A stretch of 64,000 nucleotides of DNA from Otatea glauca (taxonomy: Eukaryota > Streptophyta > Magnoliopsida > Poales > Poaceae): positions 124,001 through 188,000 of the forward strand of contig JAYEVK010000402.1 in the NCBI GenBank assembly GCA_036346275.1. The letters are read 5' to 3'. Below are positions 13,237-21,925 of the stretch, piece by piece. The notes below the pieces were generated by a model, which searched no databases, was not told the DNA's origin, and was given only the letters and a program-made list of their open reading frames with translations. The position numbers and the translations under genes are program-made. Every line of letters starts with the position of its first letter. The stretch's first letter is position 1.

Positions 13237-13446
13237 TGCCGCGAGATGCATATACCTCATTAAAACTCCAGAAAAACCCAGTGGAAAAAATACTTGGAGA
13301 AAGAGTACATAGCATACGCTTACTGTGTTGCACGAATTGCCTCATTAAAACCTTATGCAAGAAAACTACATGAAAAACTTGCTAAGAAAAAAGAGTACAA
13401 TCCACCCAAACTTTAATTGCTAATCTTCGAGATTCATGTTGGGTAC

Positions 13447-16400
13447 TTAAACCTCATGTTCAAGATTTATATGGGAGTATGTGAAATATCTCCCCGAAAT
13501 CTGCACTTCTCTAAGTCTCATCATCCCAATCCCTTTTACGCACCTTTCAAAGGTAGATGCTGGGAGTGATTTAGGGAATAAATCTGCAAGATTTTCACAT
13601 GACTTAGTATGCAATATCTTGATCTCGTTTATCTTATGCAATTCGTGAGCATAGAAGAACTTAGGGTTGATATGCTTCATGAGATTTCTCTTCACATAAC
13701 CCATCTGTGCTTGAGCAACACAAGCTGCATTATCTTCATAGATGATCGTGGGAGTTTGCTCAATGTTCAAGCCACATGACTTCTAGATGTGGTGAACCAT
13801 TCTTCGGAGCCATGCACATTCATGAGAGGCTTCATACAAAGCAATGATTTCTGAGTGGTTTATCGATGTCGAGACAAGAGTCTGCTTAGACGACTTCCAG
13901 GAAACTGTTGTTCCTCCACATAGGAAAACATACCCTGTTTGGGACTTGCCAGTATGCGGGTCTGATAAGTACCCAGCATTGGTATAGCCAACCAAATTCA
14001 GTTCATTGTTTCTTCTGAAGAACAAACCGAGATCTTTGCTTCCTTGGAGGTAACGGAAGATGTCCTTGATCCCTTTCCAATGCCTTTTGGTGGGTTCTGC
14101 GCTGTACCGGGCTAGCAAATTCACAGCGAACGCAATGTCCGGCCTGGTGCTATTCGCAAGGTACATGAGCGCTCAATTGCACTCAGATATGGGAATTCTG
14201 CTCTCAGGACTTCCTCCCCCTCTTCTCTAGGTCTGTATGGCTCTAGGTCTGCTTGGAGTGACCTTCCGACCATTGGAGTCTTTGCAGGATATGCCTTTTA
14301 AAAACCAAATCTTTCCAACACTTTCTGCGTGTAGGATGATTGGTATACCAAGATTCTTCCTTGGACATGCTCAAGCTGCAAGCCTAAACAAAACTTGGTT
14401 TTACCCAAATCCTTCATTTCAAACTCAGACTTCAAGTATGAGCATGCTTCTTCAATCTCTTCATCCGTCCCAATGATGTTCAAGTCATCTACATAGACGG
14501 AGATTATACAGAATTCATTCGGGGATCGCTGATACTCATGGATAATCTTCGCTGTTTGTGTAGCCTTTCTTGCAGAGAAAGTCGCTCAAGCGATTGTACC
14601 GCATTCTTCCTGACTGTTTTAGCCCATACAGTGATTTCTCCAATTTCACACTGTACATGTTTCTATTTGCTCTATCTTGGTTCGGGATAGGAATACCTTC
14701 CGGTACTTTCATGTATATCTCCGAATCCAAATTCCCATACAAATATGTTGTAACAACATCCATTAGCTTCATTTTCAACTTCAAGTTGACTGCCATTGAG
14801 ATCAAATATCTAAAGGTAATTCCTCCCATGACCGGAGAATAGGTTTCTTCATAATCAACTCCGGGACGTTGAGTGAAACCTTGAGCTACAAGCCTTGCCT
14901 TGTACCATACAACTTCGTTGTTTTCATTCCTCTTCCAAACAAAGACCCATTTGTGACCTACAGGGTTTATATGGGGAGGTGTGCGGCATACAGGCCCAAA
15001 CACCTCTCTTTTGTTCAGAGAGACTAACTCTGCAGGGATTGCCTTTTTCTATTCTTCCCAATCTAGCCTTTTCTTGCACTCTGTGAGAGATGCAGGCTCG
15101 GGATCATGATCAATGATCGAGGCAATCTTCTTTGCAAAGTATGCATCGACATTGGCTGATGCTCTATTCAGGGATTCTCCTGTTATTACAAAGTTTATGG
15201 CTATTTCATCATGGGGTGCTTCATGCATTTCTACTTGCTCTTCGCTGCTATTTCCTATCGCAGGGGCAAGTTCCTTTAGCTTTTCATCGCCTATGTGTGC
15301 GCACACATTATTTCCGACGGTTTCCTGCAGTGGAAGATTCATGTCTGGAATTGCCTTTTCCGTCGGCTTCTTTCCAGTGCCAGGTCTCAACTGGCTCCCT
15401 TTCTTTCCTTGGGGTACTTTCATGATTGGTTGTGGTAAGTCCTCTTGCCCAGTTTTCTAGACGTCTCCGGGTACTTTGGGTTTGAGGAGCCAGATTTTCT
15501 GTTCTTTTTCTTTGAGGCCTCTTAACAGGATGAGGGATACCTTCTGCTTTCTTTGGTATTTTCACCCTCTCTAGTGCATTTCTTGCGGGTACATGCGACT
15601 TAACCACGCCCTTCATATCACAAAAATGATCAGGCAGTTCATTTGCTAAATTTTGCAAATCAATTATCTTCTGGACTTCTTGATTTGCTTCATTAGTGTG
15701 GGGGTCATGCGCGGGGATCCCAGTGAAATGCCATATGATTTCCCGGTATTTTTCATCCAAAGGTTGATTTCCTCCCCCTAATGACGGGAAACGATCCTCG
15801 TCAAAAATGCAATCAGCGAATCGGGCTGTATGCAAGTCTCCAGTCATGGGTTCCAAATACCTGATTATGGATGCACTCTCATAACCAACGTATATCCCAG
15901 ACTTGCGGAGAGGGCCCATTGCAGTCCGCTGAGGGGGTGGTATAGGAACATATATCATACAACTAAATTTTCTGAGATAGGAGATTTTCGGGATGACCCC
16001 GTGCACTAGTTGCATAGGGGAATGGATGTTATAGGCCGAAAGTCTGAAATTGATGAGAGCTGCTGTGTGCAGGACTGCGTGTCCCCAACAAGTGTTGGGC
16101 AAGTTACAACTCTGCAAAATCGGTCTGGCAATGAATTTAATCCTCTTTATTAGTGCTTCAACCAATCCATTCTGCATATGGACATGCGGTACAGAGTGCT
16201 CAACTGCTATCCATGTTGCAACGCAATAATCATCAAATGCCTTTGAAGTAAATTCTCGACATTGTCCATTCTGATGGACTTCACGCGATGATCAGGGAAA
16301 GCATTCTTAATTCTTATGATCTGCGAGATCAGCTTTGCAAAAGCATGGTTTCTTGTAGACAATAAGCATACATGCGATCATTTCGAGGAAGCATCGATGA

Positions 16401-17043
16401 GCACCATAAAGTACCGAAATGGCCCTGACAAGGGCTGAATCGGGCCACAAATATCCCCTTGGATGTGTTCCAGGAATGCAGGGATTTCACTTTGCACATT
16501 CATGACAGAGGGTCTAGTTATTAATTTCCTAGTGGCACATGCAGGGCACATGAAATCTTTATGATTCGGGAAATTTTTAACATTAATGCCATGACCTTGT
16601 GAGTTGTTCACTATATTCCTCATCATTCTAAGACCAGGATGACCTAATCTACAATGCCATAAAGAAAATAACTTAGAGCTTCTAAAGACAGTCTTCAAGG
16701 AAGTATACACTTCGGGTGCATGAATATTCGTGTAGTACAACCCAGATTCATATGAGGGACATTTTTCTAATACCATTTTTCCACATACCGCGTGCTTCAC
16801 AATGCACAAGTATTCTTTGCTATTTTCTTCATTGGTTTCTACGTGAAAACCATTGGCGCAGATATCTTTGAAACTTAAGAGAGTGCGCGTTGATTCAGGG
16901 TACAAAAGGGCTTCTTCAATTACCAAAGTTGTACCCATTGGCAATATAATTGTGGCTCTTCCAGAGCCTATTATATAGGAATCGCTTTCTGCGATCGTAG
17001 TAATCTTTCCAGTATTCTTCGTGATCGATTGAAAATATTTGGA
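13447..17043 (-). pseudogene. Degraded copia pol of element A (PR end, INT, RT, RNase H)
   Basis: Read on the minus strand, the 16944-16378 part carries the tail of protease and a GAG-pre-integrase zinc motif (HCRLGH...CPACA). Integrase C-terminal sequence spans 16177-15430. Reverse transcriptase starts near 15003, with FGPV, the KWVF motif and YKARLVAQGF, and has its catalytic YVDD at 14495-14484. RNase H follows (13770-13447) with YEDNAACV and KHINPKFF. The reading frame is broken several times. A one-base loss near 14170 shifts the frame before the LMYLANSTRPD motif, and a TAG stands where the family has a sense codon near 13783. It cannot make a functional polyprotein. The upstream gag and protease active site are gone. 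Confidence 0.9.
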
Positions 17044-17736
17044 CTCTCTGTAAGTTCAAGCCCATTGGTTTTGGTGATTGGTTTTAGATTAATGCTTAAT
17101 CATTGTTTAATGACAAATCTAATCATTATGAGACTAACATATTTAATTGAGCCTTATTCTCAATTAGTCTCATATTTGGATGGAAAATGGAAAACCCAAG
17201 GTATGCACTTGTATTCACTCTATTGTTTTAAAGCATACGTAGGATTCAAGTTAAAAGATGAACTCTTCCATTGTCTTAATCTAAATATGTGCATTATCTT
17301 TCCAAATCTATATATGCATGAATGCACACATCTAGGGGGAGTTAATAATTTAACTTGATGTTTCAATTGTATTGATCCATGTCCTCTTGCTATATAATAT
17401 AAAAGATCAAGACCTTGAAACAATCTTTTGAGTATATATAACTTGTGTAGTTGTAATATACTAACGCTAATATAGGATAAACTCATATGCAATATAAGAT
17501 TGATTATGTGCATATTGGTTCCAAAGTTCAATTATCTATATGCACATATCAAATGGAGTTTATTCTATAGTTGATGGTCTCAAATGTATTGATCCATTTT
17601 CATCACTCAAACATATATGTATCATTACTAACCATCACATTGAGTATACGAAACTTGTGTAGTTATATATACTCATATCAATTTGAATGCAATTTAAATT
17701 AAGTTCGGTTGTCTTTCAATCAATCAAAGAACATTT

Positions 17737-19090
17737 CATCATGTGTTGATGGTGTCTCTTTGTTGATTAAAGACAAGCGAAAAGTTCTTGAGTATAATAA
17801 AGCATTTGTTGCATCAAAGTACTCAAGACAACAATTAATCATTCAAATTCATTTGGGTTGTGCTCAATCGATCTTAGAGGCATCCATTATGTGTTAATGG
17901 AGTGCGGTGATGATTGAGACAACCGTGTTTGTTGGACTAACATCTTCAATGAGTTGTGAAGTAGGTTGAGTCCAAGAAAATAGAGAATCGGGAAGAAGAA
18001 GAAGTCATCATGTGTTGATGAGCTTCAAGAGGTGATCCCGAAGTGAAGAGAATAGCTAGAGAAGGTTCATCATGTGTTGATGAACAAGAAGAAAAAGATG
18101 TGATCCTGGAGAGAAGATGATTGGAAATCATAAAAACTTCAAGTGGATCGCTAGAGGCAAAGGTATAACTAGCTAGGGCTAAGGATGTGTTCCTAGTCTT
18201 TACCGGTCTCGGTGTTTGGATGTGAGAACGGGTTGCTAGTTAGGTGCCGTACTATTAAGAGGGGTTGAGTCTTTTAGCTTGAGCTTCATCATGTGTTGAT
18301 GAACTCAATCCGGTTCACTCTAGCTCACTCTCCTATTTGGTGCTTGCATAGAGCTAACCATTTGGCATGTGTTGCAAATGGGTGAAGCTCGTGCATTGGA
18401 TTTCGCATGAGCTAAGTATTTTCATGTGTTGCAAATAAAGATGCTCATGCTTGCATCTTTACTTGATTTGAATAAGTGCTTGTTTTGCATGATGCTAAGA
18501 TTTGCATGTGTTGCAAATAGAGAGCTCATGCTTTGGTGTTTTAGCTTGTGATCGGATCATGTGTTGATCATCACAAGGCTAAGTGTGCTTTGTGGTTTGA
18601 GTTTGCAAAATGTGTTTTTGCAAAATATTGAATGGATTTGTTATTTGCAAATGTGTTTTGCAAATAAGCTCGATATTATGGGTTTCGATCCTAGAGCATG
18701 TGTTGGCATTTGCAAATGTGTTTTGCAAAGTGTCGGGATCATGTGTTGATCCTTACATGGCTAGAGGACTGATCTCATATGTTCGTGGTTTATTTGCGAA
18801 TGTGTTTTGCAAATAAGTTGAATTTGTTAATTTGCAAATATGTTTTACAAATGAACTAGAAGTTATGGGTTTCGATCCTAGAGCATGTGAATAGGGTTTG
18901 CAAATGTGTTTTGCAAATTGACTTGATCATGTGTTGATCATCACATGGCTAAGAGGATTGATCTCATACGTTTGTAGTTTATTTGTGAATGTATTTTGCA
19001 AATAAATCGGAGTTTAAAATGATTATTTGGAGTATGTGATTAACATGTGCAAATGTGTTTTGCATAGGGTTGTGCTCATGCGTTGATCAT
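17737..19090 (+). repeat. Array of constant-loop hairpins (loop TGTGT, variable stems)
   Basis: About 20 short inverted repeats share the loop TGTGT and have different perfectly or nearly perfectly paired stems. Examples are GTTCATCA with TGATGAAC (18065-18085), TCCATTA with TAATGGA (17883-17901), ATTTGCA with TGCAAAT (18500-18518), GGATCA with TGATCC (near 18736) and TTATTTGCAAA with its complement (near 18640). A few members have one mismatch or a TATGT or TGTAT loop. Confidence 0.85.
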
Positions 19091-19167
19091 AACATAGCTC
19101 AAAGAAACAATTCTTGAAAAGTTTTGAGAAAAGATTGCGCAAAATCAGTTTTGAGGTCCTTAGGGTC

Positions 19168-19420
19168 GGTATGACCGGACCCTCACCGGTCATACCGGAT
19201 GTCGGTATGACCGGGGCCTCCCCGGTGTGTAAATCACAGAAGACTGTTTTTTTGGCGCAGAGGTGGCGGTATGACCGGACCACCTCCGGTCATACCGGTG
19301 AGCGGTATGACCGGGTGGTCTCTGGTCATACCGGCTGTGCAATTTTCGTGAGTAACGGCTAGTTTTCTAGCCGTTGGCTCTAGGGCCGGTCATACCGGCC
19401 TTAGGGCGGTATGACCGGGC
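19168..19420. repeat. Cluster of GGTATGACCGG inverted repeats
   Basis: The motif GGTATGACCGG alternates with its reverse complement CCGGTCATACC, giving hairpins with 7-9 nt loops near 19168-19198, 19268-19298 and 19302-19333. Single arms lie near 19201, 19385 and 19408. The cluster lies just upstream of the LTR TATA box. Confidence 0.88.
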
Positions 19421-19476
19421 CTCCTGGGCATTTTTGCCCATTTTGCCCCCCAACAGCTAGTTTTTCTTGTGGAGGC

Positions 19477-19483
19477 TATATAA
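19477..19483 (+). promoter_or_regulatory. TATA box of the solo LTR
   Basis: TATATAA sits in a GGAGGC/GGAGCC context downstream of the palindrome cluster and about 0.8 kb before the LTR 3' end. This is a plausible position for a U3/R boundary promoter. Confidence 0.55.
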
Positions 19484-19544
19484 GGAGCCTTGGGGGTTGG
19501 CATTTGATGTGGGGGTTGGCTTTGTTGAGTATTTGGGTGAGGTG

Positions 19545-19717
19545 TTGCATGTGTTGCACACTCACATTTGGTTTTTGAGCTAAGAGTGAGCCATAATTGT
19601 ATGTGTTGCAATTAAGAAGTGGATTGAGAGCCTCTTGTGCATGTGTTGCACTTGAGGAGGATCCTAGTGCATGTGTTGCACGTAGGAGGTCACCGAAAGT
19701 GCATGTGTTGCACTAGG
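19545..19717 (+). repeat. Five further TGTGT-loop hairpins with GTGCA-type stems
   Basis: These lie downstream of the TATA box, so they would be in the RNA. Stems include AATTGTA with TGCAATT (near 19592) and AGTGCA with TGCACT (near 19700). Another pairs GTGCA with TGCAC, extended by CCTC with GAGG (near 19630-19656). Confidence 0.8.
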
Positions 19718-20299
19718 TGAAGTTCAAGCGAAAGGCTTGGCTTGTTACTCTTGGTGTTTGCCGACACCTAGACGTCGTAGCGACGTCGTGCGCGGGAGCT
19801 TTCAACGGAGGTTGTGAGAAGCCCCGGCAAAGTTTGTGAAGGTTGAAGCTCGCCTACCCGGAGGGGGAAAGAGCAACCACTAGTGGATTCGAGGTGGGTG
19901 CTCAATTCGTGGAGCCGGTCCAATTCGTTTGGGCTAACCTCAACGTGGATTAGGGGAGACCGGTAAGTCTCCGAACACCACGGTAAAAATATCGGTGTGT
20001 CTCTTGTGCTTGCATTCTATTCCTTATTCAAGCAATTTATATTCATAGAATTAGATTGATTGATTGCTTGTATTTAGGATTGCAATTTATTGTTAGAGAC
20101 ATAGTTAGTTAGTGCACATAGTGAGCTTAGAGAATTTAGGCTTTGATTGTCAAAACCTTAGTTTATCGCTTCCGTATTATTTAATTGTTAAGGTTTTGGC
20201 ATTAGGGTAATTAGGGATGAATTGCTTTGTAGAAATTAAGAGAAAGAATTTTAAAAGCCGCCTATTCACCCCCCTCTAGTCGGCATACTCGTCCTTACA

Positions 20300-20352
20300 C
20301 TCTCTTCAGATGGTATTTGTTGTGCCATATCACCAATACATATCTCCTCCAT
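20300..20352 (-). pseudogene. Remnant gag start of copia A
   Basis: On the minus strand an ATG at 20352 follows the primer site and an untranslated leader. It opens a 17-codon frame (MEEICIGDMAQQ...) that is cut by the solo LTR. If the solo LTR is removed, the frame meets the tail of protease out of phase, so gag and most of protease had already been deleted. Confidence 0.6.
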
Positions 20353-20396
20353 TTGGGCGCTACACGATTTCTTTTCAATCCGTTCGCCGGTAGAGC

Positions 20397-20411
20397 TTCG
20401 TGCTGATAACG
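20397..20411 (-). other. Primer binding site of copia A
   Basis: On the minus strand CGTTATCAGCACGAA directly follows the 5' LTR. TATCAGCACGA-type sites are used by a group of plant copia elements, probably through an internal fragment of initiator tRNA-Met. The tRNA assignment is from memory. Confidence 0.6.
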
Positions 20412-20635
20412 TGTTAAGGAACCTCGCTATCGAATAGTCTGGGGTTCCCGAACAGATCTGAATTGGAGAACAGAGAGACAAGAGAGACACAGGTTTAGGA
20501 GGAACTGCGAGAGAATACTTTATTGCTTCTGATTTCTTATACAATAGGGTGACCCCCTCCTCCTTATTAGTAGCCGCCTAGGGTTTCGGCCAAGGGACCA
20601 TCGTGGGCTTTCATGGGCCACGTGGTTTCCCAACA
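20412..20635 (-). repeat. 5' LTR of copia A
   Basis: This 224-bp LTR is followed by target duplication ACTAC (20636-20640). Compared with the 3' LTR it has roughly ten substitutions and small deletions. One deletion removes the TATA box (CTTATTAGTAG instead of CTTATATAATAG). Confidence 0.93.
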
Positions 20636-20640
20636 ACTAC

Positions 20641-20823
20641 TACTCCCCATTTCTTCTTCTTTGGTATCGGCTGCCTGTTGGTCTCCACGCCCTCCCCTCC
20701 CTGTGCTTAACTGTCCGAGCCAACGGGTTGCCACCCTAGCCTGTCGGCCTAGCCCCACCACCCCGGTCTCTCACGCGCACCGCCCGGGCCGCGCCCCAAC
20801 CCGCCAGGTTCCTTGGCCCGCTC
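20641..20823. repeat. Host LTR-like sequence between copia A and B
   Basis: This pyrimidine- and GC-rich segment joins 12993 and 26963 when the two copia elements are removed. The joined sequence has the composition of the promoter/leader part of a gypsy LTR. No gene is seen. Confidence 0.4.
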
Positions 20824-21603
20824 TGTAAGTAGAAATACGAAAGCTATAAGATCATTTAGAACATTTTGATTCAACCGAATAAGCAACCTTTATATGCGCG
20901 AAATCACAAATCGTCCTTTTATATGTGCAAAAGCACAAACTCACCTTGAGATGTGTTAGCAACACCTTGCATATCGAGTTTTTCTCTCCTCTCTTCCTTC
21001 TACTAATATAGTTCTTTTGATGATTAAAGAACCAAGATTTTTTTTATATGTGTACTATTCTTTTTTGTTCTTTTGTTCCTTCACACACCTTTGATGTACA
21101 GGAGGAGGCTCCTTTTATAGCTAAGGAGAGAAGCCATGCGCTAACCACTATCATGTTAATTCTCATGCACTAATTTAGAAGTCAGTAATAGTGCACTTTA
21201 ATTGAGTAACAATGTATTTTAAATTGTAACTTACTGTTGCGGAGACCATGGATGTTACCATGCACTAAACAATAAAACTCACTATCATTAAATTGCTATG
21301 TTTAAGCATCAATTACTTTTGCAGTTTTGCTTTAATACATGCATGTAGGCAGGCAAAAATAATACGTTGCTCAAATGCATGCAGGTGTGCCTTAAATATT
21401 ATATTGATGCTTAGCTATAATTCCTCCTGTAGTGCTTAATAATACTAATTAGTACACAACTAAATATTTGAAAGGGAGAGGAGAGGGATTTTAAACCCCA
21501 CGATTCTTAATCTTTTATTCTAGCAACCATCACACTCAGACCTTTTATTATAAGAACTTTTCTGTAATTTACATGGGCCATATTATGTTAAAATAATTTA
21601 ACA
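20824..21603 (-). repeat. 3' LTR of copia B
   Basis: The LTR runs TGTAAG...TTTAACA on the plus strand. A minus-strand TATA box (TATAAAAG) lies at 21112-21119. Confidence 0.93.
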
Positions 21604-21617
21604 AGCTCCCACTTGGC
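21604..21617 (-). other. Polypurine tract of copia B
   Basis: On the minus strand GGCCAAGTGGGAGCT abuts the 3' LTR. Confidence 0.8.
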
Positions 21618-21925
21618 CCTTATAAAAACTTAATGATTCGATAAACTTTTATATGTACACCTTTCATCGAATCTTATCAAGTCATCGCTAAATTGAATTG
21701 TGGCGACAGAATCATGGCGGTCACAAGTCATACAGTGACAAGATCCCTTCCATGTATCACAATCGACATAATCCAAACTAACTTTAATGGGAAACTTTTA
21801 TTGTTACCCATCACTACCGTAATTGTATACACGATAATATGGATAACCAGCAAAACAATACTTTTATTGAATTCAAAAGTTCATAAAAAGCACGAGCAAC
21901 TCAAAGTCATGTATATATATACTCA

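Larger units (their letters stand above)
17049..20299 (+). mobile_element. Complete 3.25-kb solo LTR, Sirevirus-like copia
   Basis: The sequence starts TGTAAG, ends CTTACA and is flanked by CTCTC on both sides. It has no internal domain, primer site or second LTR, so it is a solo LTR produced by LTR-LTR recombination. Its 3' end (CCTATTCACC, C-run, CTCTAGTCGG, then CCTTACA) is the kind found in Sirevirus/Maximus-type copia LTRs. At 3.25 kb it is longer than the 1-2 kb I would expect. A TATA box (TATATAA, 19477-19483) places the promoter in the last quarter. Upstream of it lie hairpin arrays (17737-19085) and a palindrome cluster (19168-19420). Further hairpins lie downstream in the transcribed part (19545-19717). 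Confidence 0.88.
17044..20304. repeat. 5-bp target duplication CTCTC around the solo LTR
   Basis: CTCTC occurs at 17044-17048 and again at 20300-20304, immediately outside the TG and CA ends of the solo LTR. This defines a single clean insertion into copia A. Confidence 0.9.
12994..20635 (-). mobile_element. Copia retrotransposon A (gag-deleted, interrupted by a solo LTR)
   Basis: The element is complete at its ends. LTRs at 12994-13219 and 20412-20635 both run TGTTAAGG...CCCAACA, and a 5-bp target duplication ACTAC lies at 12989-12993 and 20636-20640. It is read on the minus strand: the polypurine tract adjoins the left LTR and the primer site adjoins the right LTR. Domain order on the minus strand is gag start (20352-20300), an interruption, then end of protease, GAG-pre-integrase, integrase, reverse transcriptase and RNase H. 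That order is Ty1/copia. Gag and most of protease are absent. By eye the LTRs are about 95 percent identical, which indicates an old insertion. Stops and frameshifts make it non-autonomous. Confidence 0.93.

Noticed and set aside
13061..13360. Minus-strand frame of 99 codons across the left LTR of copia A
   Set aside because: It spans LTR and polypurine tract and has no coding evidence.
17737..19717. CRISPR-like array in the solo LTR
   Set aside because: The repeated word is only 8-9 bp, spacing is irregular, the flanking stems covary with each other rather than acting as unique spacers, and the setting is an LTR in a plant genome.
20266..20544. Minus-strand frame of 92 codons over the right end of copia A
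   Set aside because: It joins LTR, leader and gag start by chance read-through. Only the part from 20352 is a plausible gag start.
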